From NCBI RefSeq assembly GCF_025837155.1, contig NZ_CP107549.1:2790001-2854000 (forward strand): a stretch of DNA of 64,000 nt, given 5' to 3'. This DNA is from Pseudomonas sp. Z8(2022). GTDB lineage: Bacteria; Pseudomonadota; Gammaproteobacteria; Pseudomonadales; Pseudomonadaceae. Numbering within the stretch: the stretch's first letter is position 1; every line of letters begins with the position of its first letter. This document shows, piece after piece, positions 46,368 to 55,377 of this stretch. The notes under the pieces were generated by a model. It was not told where the DNA came from, did no database searches, and saw nothing but the letters and a program-made list of their open reading frames with translations. The position numbers were made by a program, and so were the translations under genes.

Positions 46368-47792
46368 TCAGGTCAGCAGCTCGATCATGCGGCGTGCCCC
46401 GAGTACCGAAATAGCACGTTTGAGGTTGTAGGCTTGCACGGCCATCGCCATCTCTGCTCTCACCCCGCTGAAATGGCGCACTAGAAAACGACCGTTGCCC
46501 AGAATCCATTGTTTGAGATTGCCAAAAGGGTGCTCGACGATTGCTCGTCGCCGTCCCATCATCTCAGGGTGAGTTTCGAGTCGTTTCTCCATCCGCGCGA
46601 ACGCCTCTTCGTTGGGATGGCGGCTGATATGACGCCGTTGGGCCTGTGTGCACTTGGCTTTTAATGGGCAGTTCCCGCAGTCCTTGGCACGGGCTGCGTA
46701 AAGGCGAGTGCCACGATTTAGCTGTTTGAGTGATAGGGTCTTGCCCGCAGGACATTGGAAGCTGTCGGTCGCAGGATCGTAAGTGAAGTCCTGACGCGCA
46801 AACAGTGTGCCGCCGCCCTGGTTGTTGGGCGCGCGATTCACGGGGACGAAAGCCGTAATGCCCGCTTCTTCGCAGGCCTGAAACTGCGCCCCGTTGGAAT
46901 AACCTGCATCAGCCGTGACGGTCAGCTCAGACTGCTGCAGAACCGCCTGAGTCGCTTTGGCCATCGGCTCCAACTGCTGATTGTCGGTGCAGTCACTGGT
47001 CACTTCGTGATGCACGATCAGGCCATGCTCGGCATCGACAGCGCTCTGCACGTTGTAGGCCACGCAAGGGCTCTTGCCTGAGCAGCGCATCTTCTTGGCA
47101 TCCGCTTCGCCTTCGACGAACTGTTCCAGGCCCTGCGCCTCCATCAGCGCTTTTACGGTCAAGTTATCGGCATGGCGATCCTGTAGCTGGCGTAGCGCCT
47201 GTTTCACCGCTGCCCGGTCAATCGTCTCTTGCGCGTCTTGTGCATCACCCTCATCAAGCTGGGCCAGGTACTGGGCAATGTGTTTTTCCAGCTTCGCTTG
47301 TTGACGCTTGAGCTTCTCCACGCTCAGGTGCTTGCGCAGCGAAGCTACCGCTTGGAACTTGCTGCCATCGATGGCCACCAGCTCCCCACTGATCAAGCTC
47401 GCCTGGCGACAGAACTGGACGAAAGCCTTGCAAGTCGCCTGAAAGGCCATGCTGTTGTCTTTGCGAAAATCCGCGATGGTCTTGAAATCCGGCGCCAGAC
47501 GACCCAGCAACCACATCACCTCGATATTGCGCTGGCACTCCGCCTCCAATCGACGAGAGGAGCGAATGCGCTGGAAGTAGCCATATAGGTATAGCTTGAG
47601 CAAATCAGCTGGATCGTAGCCAGGGCGCCCAGTCTTGAGCGGCTCAGCCTTGCTGAACCCCAGTACCTTCAGATCCAGACGAGCCACATAGGCCTCGATC
47701 ACCCGTACCAGGTGATCCTCCGGCACCAGCTCCTCCAATGTGGGAGGAAACAGGCTGCTTTGCTGACGACCTTCGCCCTGGATGTAGCCCAT
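46368..47792 (-). CDS. IS1182-family transposase
   Basis: DDE transposase of 474 aa from the ATG at 47792. Marks are the N-terminal DUF772-type region (GYIQGEGRQQSSLFPPTLEELVPEDHLVR), PADLLKLYLYGYFQRIRSSRRLE, catalytic Asp in LVAIDGSKFQAVAS, second Asp in VTADAGYSNGAQF, and a C-terminal Cys-rich zinc region (CGNCPLKAKCTQAQRRH) with GRRRAIVEHPFGNLKQWILG, which gives the Glu of the DDE triad. A second in-frame ATG at 47810 lies inside the start hairpin. The frame is uninterrupted, so the element may be active. Confidence 0.92.
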   Translation of the reverse strand: MGYIQGEGRQQSSLFPPTLEELVPEDHLVRVIEAYVARLDLKVLGFSKAEPLKTGRPGYDPADLLKLYLYGYFQRIRSSRRLEAECQRNIEVMWLLGRLAPDFKTIADFRKDNSMAFQATCKAFVQFCRQASLISGELVAIDGSKFQAVASLRKHLSVEKLKRQQAKLEKHIAQYLAQLDEGDAQDAQETIDRAAVKQALRQLQDRHADNLTVKALMEAQGLEQFVEGEADAKKMRCSGKSPCVAYNVQSAVDAEHGLIVHHEVTSDCTDNQQLEPMAKATQAVLQQSELTVTADAGYSNGAQFQACEEAGITAFVPVNRAPNNQGGGTLFARQDFTYDPATDSFQCPAGKTLSLKQLNRGTRLYAARAKDCGNCPLKAKCTQAQRRHISRHPNEEAFARMEKRLETHPEMMGRRRAIVEHPFGNLKQWILGNGRFLVRHFSGVRAEMAMAVQAYNLKRAISVLGARRMIELLT

Positions 47793-47796
47793 AAAC

Positions 47797-47830
47797 GACA
47801 ATGCCCCCATCGACTGATGGAGGCATTGTC
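47797..47830 (-). promoter_or_regulatory. hairpin covering the transposase start region
   Basis: GACAATGCCTCCAT and ATGGGGGCATTGTC form a 14-base stem with one mismatch and a six-base loop, ending 4 bases before the ATG at 47792. Its 3' arm contains the only G-rich stretch that could serve as ribosome binding site, so transcripts read from outside would hide the start. Confidence 0.7.
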
Positions 47831-47925
47831 TTCAGCTTGCTCTCAGACTGCTAGGTTTTCACACAGTCTGTTTGTGCCGGTTTTTTTATGGCTGCGGAAA
47901 AGGCGCGGAGCGAACTCCGCACCTC

Positions 47926-49062
47926 TCAACCCACGAAGCTGAGCAACACCCCCGCCGCCACGGCCGAACCGATGACCCCGGCCACGTTGGGTCCCATGGC
48001 ATGCATCAGCAGGAAGTTCTGCGGGTTGGCTTCCAGGCCGACCTTGTTCGACACCCTGGCAGCCATCGGCACCGCCGACACACCCGCCGAGCCGATAAGC
48101 GGGTTGACCTTGACGCGGCTGAACAGGTTCATCAGCTTGGCCATCAGCACACCGGCCGCCGTGCCAGCGCAGAACGCCACCATGCCAAGCATCAGAATGC
48201 CCAGGGTCTTGAGCTGCAGGAAGGCTTCTGCCGACAGCTTCGAACCCACGGTCAGACCGAGGAAGATGGTGACGATGTTGATCAGCGCGTTGCGCGAGGT
48301 ATCGGCCAGACGCTCGACCACGCCGGCCTCGCGGAGCAGATTGCCGAGGGCGAACATGCCGATCAGCGGCGCCGCATCGGGCAGCAGCAGACCGATCAGA
48401 ATGCACAGCACAATGGGGAAGATGATCTTCTCGGTCTGCCCCACCGGACGCAGCTGCTGCATGACGATGGCGCGCTCTTCCTTGGTGGTCAGTGCGCGCA
48501 TGATCGGCGGCTGCAGCAGCGGCACCAGGGCCATGTAGGCGTAGGCCGCAACCGCGATCGGGCCAAGCAGATCCGGCGCCAGCTTGGAGGTGACGAAGAT
48601 CGAGGTCGGCCCGTCCGCGCCGCCGATGATGGCGATGGACGCCGCCTCCTTGAGAGTGAACTCCATGCCGGGAATCCCCAGCGCGGTGATCGCCAGGGCG
48701 CCCAGCAGTGTGCCGAAGATGCCGAACTGCGCAGCAGCACCGAGCAGAAGGGTCTTCGGGTTGGCCAGCATCGGACCGAAGTCGGTCATGGCGCCGACGC
48801 CGAGGAAGATCAGCAGCGGGAAGATGCTGGTTGGCAGCCCCACTTCATAGATCAGGTGCAGGAAGCCAGCACCCTCGGCCATGTTGGCCACCGGGATGTT
48901 CGACAGCAGACCACCGAAACCGATAGGGATCAGCAGCAGCGGCTCGAAGCCTTTCTTGATGGCCAGGTAGATCAGCAGCAGGCACACCGCGATCATGAAG
49001 ACCTGGCCAGGCTCCAGATGGTACAGACCGGTGCTCTGCCAGAGCTTGAGCAGCTTTTCCAT
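47926..49062 (-). CDS. oadB: oxaloacetate decarboxylase beta subunit OadB, sodium pump
   Basis: Membrane subunit of the Na+-translocating decarboxylase, 378 aa with about nine transmembrane helices. The sodium-site motifs are [16 protein letters not shown] and, near the C terminus, [20 protein letters not shown] and [21 protein letters not shown]. It couples release of CO2 from carboxybiotin to sodium export. It lies 10 bases after oadA on the minus strand. Its terminator has been split by the insertion sequence. Confidence 0.95.
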   Translation of the reverse strand: MEKLLKLWQSTGLYHLEPGQVFMIAVCLLLIYLAIKKGFEPLLLIPIGFGGLLSNIPVANMAEGAGFLHLIYEVGLPTSIFPLLIFLGVGAMTDFGPMLANPKTLLLGAAAQFGIFGTLLGALAITALGIPGMEFTLKEAASIAIIGGADGPTSIFVTSKLAPDLLGPIAVAAYAYMALVPLLQPPIMRALTTKEERAIVMQQLRPVGQTEKIIFPIVLCILIGLLLPDAAPLIGMFALGNLLREAGVVERLADTSRNALINIVTIFLGLTVGSKLSAEAFLQLKTLGILMLGMVAFCAGTAAGVLMAKLMNLFSRVKVNPLIGSAGVSAVPMAARVSNKVGLEANPQNFLLMHAMGPNVAGVIGSAVAAGVLLSFVG

Positions 49063-49072
49063 GGTGCGCTCC

Positions 49073-50857
49073 TCAGCCGATGGTCAGCAGGCTGTCGCCT
49101 ACCGCCACCGCATCACCGACCTTGACATTGACGCCGCCGACGGTGCCCGCCTTGAAGGCGCGGATCTCGGTTTCCATCTTCATCGCTTCGAGGATGATCA
49201 CCAGCTGGCCCTCCTCCACGGCTTGGCCAGGCTGCACCAGCACCTTGAAGATATTGCCGGCCAGCGGAGCCGCCTGCGGCTCGCCCCCCCCCGCTGCGAC
49301 CGGGGCCGGGGCCGGGGCCGCAGCAACGTTAGCCGTGCCACCGACAGGCTTGATGCCTTCGATATCGCCACCTTCGTTGACTTGCACGACGAAGGATTTG
49401 CCGTTGACCTCGACGGTGTAGACCTCAGGCTTGCCGGCCTCGCGGGCAGGGGCCTCCTTGCCGGTCGGCACCGGTTCGAACGCCGCCGCGTTGCCGCGGT
49501 TTTCCAGAAACTTCAGACCTATCTGCGGGAACAGCGCGTAAGTCAGCACGTCGTCAATCTCGTCGGCGGCCAGCTTGATGCCCTTCTCCTGGGCGATGCC
49601 CTTGAGTTCGGCGGTCAGCTTGTCCATTTCCGCATCGAGCAGGTCGGCGGGACGGCAGGTAATGGCCTCGGCACCATCAAGCACACGCGCCTGCAGTTCG
49701 GCATTGAATGGCGCGGGCGCGGCGCCATACTCGCCCTTGAGCACGCCGGCGGTTTCCTTGGTGATCGACTTGTAGCGCTCGCCGGTGAGCACGTTGATCA
49801 CCGCCTGGGTACCGACGATCTGCGAAGTGGGCGTCACCAGCGGAATGAACCCAAGGTCTTCGCGCACGCGCGGGATCTCGGCCAGCACCTGGTCGAACTT
49901 GTCCAGGGCGCCCTGCTCCTTCAGCTGGCTCTCCATGTTGGTGAGCATGCCGCCTGGTACCTGAGCAACCAGGATGCGCGAATCGACACCCTTGAGGTTG
50001 CCCTCGAACTTCGCATATTTCTTGCGCACTTCGCGGAAGTAGGCGGCAATTTCTTCCAGCAGTTCCAGGTTCAGCCCGGTATCGCGCTCGGTTCCCTGGA
50101 ACATCGCCACCACCGATTCGGTCGGCGAGTGGCCATAGGTCATCGACAGCGAGGAGATGGCCGTGTCGACGTTATCGATACCCGCTTCCACAGCCTTGAG
50201 GATGGCCACGGACGACAGCCCCGCGGTAGCGTGGCACTGCATGTGGATCGGAATGGCCAGGCTGGCCTTCAGGCGCGAAACCAGCTCGAACGCGGTATAA
50301 GGAGTCAGAATGCCGGCCATGTCCTTGATAGCCACCGAGTCGGCACCCATGTCTTCGATCTGCTTGGCCAGATCGACCCACATATCCAGGGTATGCACGG
50401 GGCTGGTGGTGTAGGAGATGGTGCCCTGCGCATGCTTGCCCTGCCGCTTCACGGCCTTGAGTGCGGTTTCCAGGTTGCGCGGGTCGTTCATCGCATCGAA
50501 CACGCGGAACACATCGACGCCATTGATGGCGGCGCGCTCGACGAATTTCTCCACCACGTCATCGGCGTAGTGGCGATAGCCCAGCAGATTCTGCCCACGC
50601 AGGAGCATCTGCTGGCGGGTGTTGGGCATGGCCTTCTTCAGCTCGCGAATGCGCTCCCAGGGGTCTTCCCCCAGGTAACGAATGCAGGCATCGAAGGTAG
50701 CGCCGCCCCAGGACTCCACCGACCAGAAACCGACCTGATCGAGTTTCGGTGCGATCGGCAACATGTCTTCCAGTCGCACGCGGGTGGCCAGGATGGATTG
50801 ATGGGCGTCACGCAGCACCACATCGGTGATCCCGAGTGCTTGTTTAACGGCTGTCAT
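49073..50857 (-). CDS. oadA: oxaloacetate decarboxylase alpha subunit OadA, biotin carrier
   Basis: Carboxyltransferase and biotin carrier of 594 aa. The N-terminal TIM-barrel domain has [15 protein letters not shown], a conserved domain follows to about residue 460, then a Pro/Ala/Gly-rich linker and a C-terminal biotinyl domain with the biotin Lys in EAMKMETEI. It transfers CO2 from oxaloacetate to biotin. I chose the ATG at 50857 behind GAGGGAGT. A G9 run at 49284-49292 (coding strand) falls in the linker. Between oadG and oadB. Confidence 0.95.
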   Translation of the reverse strand: MTAVKQALGITDVVLRDAHQSILATRVRLEDMLPIAPKLDQVGFWSVESWGGATFDACIRYLGEDPWERIRELKKAMPNTRQQMLLRGQNLLGYRHYADDVVEKFVERAAINGVDVFRVFDAMNDPRNLETALKAVKRQGKHAQGTISYTTSPVHTLDMWVDLAKQIEDMGADSVAIKDMAGILTPYTAFELVSRLKASLAIPIHMQCHATAGLSSVAILKAVEAGIDNVDTAISSLSMTYGHSPTESVVAMFQGTERDTGLNLELLEEIAAYFREVRKKYAKFEGNLKGVDSRILVAQVPGGMLTNMESQLKEQGALDKFDQVLAEIPRVREDLGFIPLVTPTSQIVGTQAVINVLTGERYKSITKETAGVLKGEYGAAPAPFNAELQARVLDGAEAITCRPADLLDAEMDKLTAELKGIAQEKGIKLAADEIDDVLTYALFPQIGLKFLENRGNAAAFEPVPTGKEAPAREAGKPEVYTVEVNGKSFVVQVNEGGDIEGIKPVGGTANVAAAPAPAPVAAGGGEPQAAPLAGNIFKVLVQPGQAVEEGQLVIILEAMKMETEIRAFKAGTVGGVNVKVGDAVAVGDSLLTIG

Positions 50858-50880
50858 ACAGGTACTCCCTCTGAACCTGA

Positions 50881-51138
50881 TCAACCGCGACGTGCGCGGT
50901 GCTGAGCAATAGCGGATTGGATGGCGGCCAGCGTTTCTGCATCCGGCTCATGGCTGGGCGAACCGGCGCTGGAAATTGAAGTGGAGACGGCAGGTGCCGG
51001 GGCAGGCGGAGCGAAGGTGGTGATCAGGCGTGACATCAGGCTGACCACACCCACCAGCAACAGCAGAAAGACAAACACGAAACCCATGCCGAACAACATG
51101 AGTTCGACACCCTCGAGCAGCAGTTCACTGGGGGTCAT
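50881..51138 (-). CDS. oadG: oxaloacetate decarboxylase gamma subunit OadG
   Basis: Small membrane subunit that holds the complex together, with zinc at its C-terminal end in the known enzymes. 85 aa from the ATG at 51138, which has a GAGGAG site 6 bases upstream; an ATG at 51180 is in frame but lacks one. One transmembrane helix ([28 protein letters not shown]) and a Pro/Ala-rich linker are visible, then a short helix. It is first in oadG-oadA-oadB. Confidence 0.9.
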   Translation of the reverse strand: MTPSELLLEGVELMLFGMGFVFVFLLLLVGVVSLMSRLITTFAPPAPAPAVSTSISSAGSPSHEPDAETLAAIQSAIAQHRARRG

Positions 51139-51283
51139 CTTGACTCCTCTGGCCAGCAGCTCATGGGCTGCATTCATCATTGATCAGGAGCGCCCGTGCT
51201 CGGTGCCCGGGGCGAAGCTGCCGAACCTTAGCCTGAAACAAGCGTTTGAAGCAAACCTCAAAAGCGTAGAATTGGCCCTTTAT

Positions 51284-51308
51284 GTAGTGGTTCCTGTGCA
51301 TCCACTAC
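51284..51308. repeat. inverted repeat upstream of oadG
   Basis: GTAGTGG and CCACTAC with an 11-base loop in the 203-base gap between the AraC gene end and oadG. It may be the AraC gene's terminator or an operator for the oad genes. No T tract follows. Confidence 0.35.
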
Positions 51309-51341
51309 CAAAGGACGAGACAAGCCGCCGCGAGCAGCCTT

Positions 51342-52271
51342 TCAGGAAGCCGAACGCACGTCCGTATCGACTGCGGGCGCCAGCGCCAGAAGCTGCTTGA
51401 AGTGGAGCGCCTCGGCGCCAGGGGCGCGCCCGAAGAGCCGCTTGAACTCCCGACTGAACTGCGAAGGACTCTCATACCCGACGCTCTGCGCCGCGCTGAT
51501 CGCACTCATATCGCTGCGTATCATCAGCAGTCTGGCCTGATGCAGACGCACGGCCTTGAGGTATTGCAACGGCGAGCGACTGGTCATGGCCTTGAAGTGT
51601 ACATGGAAGGCCGGCACGCTCATGTTGGCGATCTCAGCCAGGCGAGGCACATCCAGTGAGGTCTGATAATCGCGATGTATATGCTGCAGGACGCGCGCGA
51701 TGCGGCCGAAATGACTGTTCTGCGCCAGGGTAGCGCGCAGGCCACTACCTTGCTCGCCCTGCAGCACGCGGAAGACGATTTCACGCATGATCGACGGGCC
51801 TAGCAGGCGCACTTCGTCGGGGTCGGCCAAGGCCTCCAGCAGACGCAGCGTCGCGTCGCTCAAACGCGCATCCATCGGGCAGGAATAAAGCGTCGCCGGC
51901 GCGCTGACCGGGGGCTCACCCAGCTCAATCACCAGTTCGGCCAGCAACAGCGGATCGACCCGCAGGGCCACGCCAAGCATGGGTTCTTCGGCTATCGCCT
52001 CGGTTTCGATGGCAAACGGCAAGGGCAGCGCCAGGACAAGATAGTGCTGCGCATCGTAGACGTACATATTGCCGTCGTGCAGCCCTCTCTTGCGTCCCTG
52101 GATGACGATCACGATGCTCGGTTCGTACAGCGCCGGAGTCACCGGAAGTGGCCGGTTCGAGCGCATGAAGGTGACCCCATCCAGTTGCGCCGCCGTATAC
52201 CCCTCCTCGGGAGCAAGACGCAGCATCAGCTCGACCATGCTCCGCCTCATGCTTTCGGACCTGGCACTCAT
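51342..52271 (-). CDS. AraC-family transcriptional regulator
   Basis: A 309-aa regulator. The N-terminal AraC_N-type sensor domain includes EPSIVIVIQGRKRGLHDGNMYVYDAQHYLVLALPLPF, and the C-terminal double helix-turn-helix has SLDVPRLAEIANMSVPAFHVHFKAMTS and ISAAQSVGYESPSQFSREFKRLFG. It is divergent from the SDR gene across a 143-base gap, so regulation of that gene is likely. I chose the ATG at 52271, which follows AGAG. Confidence 0.88.
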   Translation of the reverse strand: MSARSESMRRSMVELMLRLAPEEGYTAAQLDGVTFMRSNRPLPVTPALYEPSIVIVIQGRKRGLHDGNMYVYDAQHYLVLALPLPFAIETEAIAEEPMLGVALRVDPLLLAELVIELGEPPVSAPATLYSCPMDARLSDATLRLLEALADPDEVRLLGPSIMREIVFRVLQGEQGSGLRATLAQNSHFGRIARVLQHIHRDYQTSLDVPRLAEIANMSVPAFHVHFKAMTSRSPLQYLKAVRLHQARLLMIRSDMSAISAAQSVGYESPSQFSREFKRLFGRAPGAEALHFKQLLALAPAVDTDVRSAS

Positions 52272-52414
52272 GCCTCTGACACTCTCTTTTGAGGAAGACC
52301 GGCACATTGTAGGAAGCAGTCAATAGAAACAGGCAATCTCCAAAGAGTAACGAGACTTAGCAGGCGGCCCGCTCATGCCTAGCATGGAATCTCCATAAGA
52401 CAGATGAGACCGAC

Positions 52415-53137
52415 ATGAGCAAAGTCATCCTCATTACCGGTGCCAGCAGCGGCATCGGTGAAGCAATCGCCAGACACCTGGCCAGCCAGGGCCACCATGT
52501 GGTCCTCGGCGCCAGACGCATCGAACGCCTGCAGACGCTGGTAGACGAGCTGCACGCACAGGGGCAACGCGCCTCCTGTCGCGCCCTGGACGTCAGCCAG
52601 CTGCATGACATGCAGGCCTTCGTCGAACAAGCCGAGGCGCACCACGGCCCCGTCGACGTCATCGTCAACAACGCAGGAGTCATGCCCTTGTCGCCGCTCA
52701 ACGCCCTGAAGGTGGACGAGTGGAACCGCATGATCGACGTCAACGTACGCGGCGTACTGCATGGCATCGCGGCAGTGCTGCCCGGGATGGAACAGCGCGG
52801 GCGCGGCCAGGTGATCAACATCGCCTCTATCGGTGCCCATGCCGTATCACCGACTGCCGCGGTCTACTGCGCTACCAAGTACGCGGTCTGGGCCATTTCC
52901 GAGGGCTTACGCCAGGAAAACGAGCGCATCCGCGTTAGCACGATCTGCCCGGGCGTGGTCGAGTCCGAGCTGGCCGACAGCATTAGCGACGCCAGCGCCC
53001 GAGATGCGATGAAGGCTTTCCGCCGTATCGCCATCACCCCGGACGCCATTGCCCGTGCCGTGGCCTATGCAGTCGAGCAACCCGACGACGTCGATGTCAG
53101 CGAAGTCATCGTACGCCCTACCGCCAGCCCTTACTGA
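52415..53137 (+). CDS. short-chain dehydrogenase/reductase
   Basis: Cytoplasmic NAD(P)-dependent oxidoreductase of 240 aa. The Rossmann motif ITGASSGIGEAIAR is at the N terminus, NAGVMPLSP and the active YCATKYAVWAISEG (Tyr and Lys four residues apart) follow. The Arg in GARRIERL suggests NADP(H). Substrate unknown. It is divergent from the AraC gene and 13 bases before the NTF2-like gene, so the two are likely an operon. Confidence 0.93.
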   Translation: MSKVILITGASSGIGEAIARHLASQGHHVVLGARRIERLQTLVDELHAQGQRASCRALDVSQLHDMQAFVEQAEAHHGPVDVIVNNAGVMPLSPLNALKVDEWNRMIDVNVRGVLHGIAAVLPGMEQRGRGQVINIASIGAHAVSPTAAVYCATKYAVWAISEGLRQENERIRVSTICPGVVESELADSISDASARDAMKAFRRIAITPDAIARAVAYAVEQPDDVDVSEVIVRPTASPY

Positions 53138-53150
53138 AAGGAACGCCTCA

Positions 53151-53612
53151 ATGAAAGCACCCCAACCCCTGATCGCCCTCCTCCTTGGCAGCCTGCTCAG
53201 CCTCTCGGCCGTAGCAGACGATGCCACCCGGGAAAACGCCGCACTGATTCAGAAAGCCTTCGATGACTGGCGCGCCGGTCAGGGCGGCATCTTCAATCTG
53301 CTGGCCGACGATGCGGTCTGGGTCGTGGCTGGCAGTAGCCCCGTGTCGGGCACCTACCGCACACGCGAGCAGTTCGTGGAAGATGCGGTGAAACCCATCA
53401 CCGACAAGCTGGCCACACCCATCGTCCCCACCGTTCGCCAGATCGTGGCGCAGGGGTCTCATGTCGTCGCACATTGGGATGGAGAAGCGACCGCCAAGGA
53501 CGGCAGTCGCTATGAGAACAGCTATTCCTGGCACATGCAGTTGGAGAATGGCCGCATTACTCGGGTCACGGCCTTTCTCGACACCTGGCGCCTGGTCGGA
53601 CTGATGAAATGA
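53151..53612 (+). CDS. NTF2-like/SnoaL-like exported protein
   Basis: A 153-aa protein with a Sec signal peptide (MKAPQPLIALLLGSLLSLSAVADD) and a SnoaL/NTF2-type cone-shaped fold, including ALIQKAFDDWRAGQGGIFNLLADDAVWVVAGSSPVSGTY. Ketosteroid-isomerase-like relatives bind or isomerise small molecules. Export to the periplasm is unusual for the family. It follows the SDR gene and ends directly against mgtE. Confidence 0.85.
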   Translation: MKAPQPLIALLLGSLLSLSAVADDATRENAALIQKAFDDWRAGQGGIFNLLADDAVWVVAGSSPVSGTYRTREQFVEDAVKPITDKLATPIVPTVRQIVAQGSHVVAHWDGEATAKDGSRYENSYSWHMQLENGRITRVTAFLDTWRLVGLMK

Positions 53613-55055
53613 TTACAGCAGGAAGATCGACGCCAGCCCCAGGAAGATGAAGAAGCCGCCGCTGTCGGTCATGGCGGTGATCATCACGCTGGCCCCCATG
53701 GCCGGATCGCGCCCCAGGCGCGCCAGAGTCATGGGGATCAGCACCCCCATCAGCGCCGCCAGCAACAGGTTGAGAGTCATCGCTGCGGTCATCACCACAC
53801 CCAGCGACCAGCTGTCGTACAGGTAGTAGGCAACACCACCGATCACGCCCCCCCAGAGGATGCCGTTGATCAGGGAAACCCCGAGTTCCTTGCGCACCAG
53901 GCGCGCGGTGTTGCCGGTGCTGACCTGATCCAGCGCCATGGCGCGCACGATCATGGTAATGGTCTGGTTGCCGGAGTTGCCGCCGATACCGGCAACGATG
54001 GGCATCAGCGCCGCCAGAGCCACCAGCTTCTCGATCGAGCCTTCGAACAGGCCAATCACCCGCGAAGCAAGGAAGGCGGTGACCAGATTGATCGCCAGCC
54101 AGGCCCAGCGGTTGCGTACCGACTTCCACACCGAGGCGAAGATGTCTTCCTCCTCGCGCAGACCGGCCATGTTCAGCACTTCGCTTTCGCTTTCCTCTCG
54201 AATGAGGTCGACCATCTCGTCGATGGTCAGACGCCCGATCAGCTTGCCGTTCTTGTCCACCACCGGGGCGGAAATCAGGTCGTAACGCTCGAACGCCTGG
54301 GCGGCGTCATAACCGTCCTCGTCGGGGTGGAAGCTCACCGGATCGTCGGCCATGACCTCACCGACCTGTTTCTCCGGGTCATTGACCAACAGACGCTTGA
54401 TCGGCAGCACGCCCTTGAGCACACCGTCGTAGTCGACCACGAACAGCTTGTCGGTATGCCCCGGCAGCTCTTTCAGACGACGCAGGTAACGCAGTACCAC
54501 TTCCAGGCTGACGTCTTCACGGATGGTGACCATCTCGAAGTCCATCAGCGCACCGACCTGGTCTTCCTCGTAGGACAGGGCCGAACGCACGCGCTCGCGC
54601 TGCTGGGCGTCGAGCGACTCCATCAACTCATGAACGACGTCGCGCGGCAGCTCCGGGGCCAGGTCGGCAAGTTCATCGGCGTCCAGATCCTTGGCCGCAG
54701 CAAGAATCTCGTGATCGTCCATGTCGGCGATCAGGGTTTCGCGTACCGCATCGGAAACTTCCAGCAGGATGTCGCCGTCACGCTCGGCCTTGACCAGTTG
54801 CCAGACGGTCAGACGCTCATCGAGCGGCAGGGCTTCGAGGATGTGGGCGATGTCGGCGGGGTGCAGGTCATCGAGCTTGCGTTGCAGCTCGGCAAGGTTC
54901 TGCCGGTGGACCAGGTTCTCGACCCGGTCGGGGTGCTGGCCATCCTGACGGTGAGTCAGGTCTTCGACCAGCTTGTGCCGATGCAGCAGTTCGATCACCT
55001 GGGCCAGGCGATCCTGCAGGCTCTCTTGCGGCTTTTTGGCTTCTACTTCAGTCAT
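53613..55055 (-). CDS. mgtE: magnesium transporter MgtE
   Basis: Channel-like Mg2+ importer of 480 aa from the ATG at 55055. The cytosolic N domain with helical repeats (LHPADIAHILEALPLDERLTVW) gates the pore, two CBS domains follow (VMADDPVSFHPDEDGYDAAQAFERYDLISAPVVDKNGKLIGRLTI), then five transmembrane helices with PIVAGIGGNSGNQT. In P. aeruginosa MgtE also represses type III secretion through the Gac/Rsm system (recalled). The 322-base upstream gap has a GC-rich hairpin. Confidence 0.94.
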   Translation of the reverse strand: MTEVEAKKPQESLQDRLAQVIELLHRHKLVEDLTHRQDGQHPDRVENLVHRQNLAELQRKLDDLHPADIAHILEALPLDERLTVWQLVKAERDGDILLEVSDAVRETLIADMDDHEILAAAKDLDADELADLAPELPRDVVHELMESLDAQQRERVRSALSYEEDQVGALMDFEMVTIREDVSLEVVLRYLRRLKELPGHTDKLFVVDYDGVLKGVLPIKRLLVNDPEKQVGEVMADDPVSFHPDEDGYDAAQAFERYDLISAPVVDKNGKLIGRLTIDEMVDLIREESESEVLNMAGLREEEDIFASVWKSVRNRWAWLAINLVTAFLASRVIGLFEGSIEKLVALAALMPIVAGIGGNSGNQTITMIVRAMALDQVSTGNTARLVRKELGVSLINGILWGGVIGGVAYYLYDSWSLGVVMTAAMTLNLLLAALMGVLIPMTLARLGRDPAMGASVMITAMTDSGGFFIFLGLASIFLL

Positions 55056-55377
55056 AGCGCGCTCCACCCCCAGCTGGCGGGCACGCCAAAGGGGATCAAT
55101 CAGGTCTTACACGATTGTGCGAGGGGAGTATTGAGTAACTACTGGGTAAGTCCATGGTGGTATTCCACAAGCCCCGGCGGGGCTGACGCGGCGAATGATA
55201 ACACCGCAAAACAGCTTTGTACGTGACAAAAGCGCGGCAAGAACAATTGCTTGCATCGCAAACTTCGATCCCGCATGAAAACCTGGCTATGCGACGCCAG
55301 CCATGCGCGCCAAGACACCCTGGCAGATGAGAAAAATCGGTCTACCCTGAAACCTGCAACGTCACGGAGGACGATTC
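55056..55377. other. 322-base intergenic region upstream of mgtE
   Basis: It holds the mgtE leader on the minus strand and the promoter of the DUF4124 gene. The hairpin GCCCC/GGGGC at 55171-55183 is the clearest structure. I could not recognise an M-box magnesium riboswitch. Confidence 0.4.

Larger units (their letters stand above)
46264..47870 (-). mobile_element. IS1182-family insertion sequence, 1607 bp
   Basis: Perfect 16-bp terminal inverted repeats: CAGACTGTGTGAAAAC at 46264-46279 and its complement GTTTTCACACAGTCTG at 47855-47870. They are flanked by the 4-bp duplication TTTG (46260-46263 and 47871-47874). One transposase gene is on the minus strand. Intact repeats, duplication and frame point to a recent insertion. 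The element carries a plus-strand terminator at 46305-46339 and a hairpin at the transposase start. Confidence 0.95.
46247..47886. terminator. bidirectional terminator shared by amrZ and oadB, split by an insertion sequence
   Basis: The left half AAAAAAACCGGCC (46247-46259) and the right half TGCCGGTTTTTTT (from 47874) flank the element. Joined at one TTTG copy they give A7-CCGGC, loop, GCCGG-T7, a perfect bidirectional terminator. The element lies in its loop. Neither half can form the hairpin alone. Confidence 0.85.

Noticed and set aside
55056..55377. M-box magnesium riboswitch in the mgtE leader
   Set aside because: Only one short GC-rich hairpin is visible; the conserved M-box helices and loops are not recognisable.
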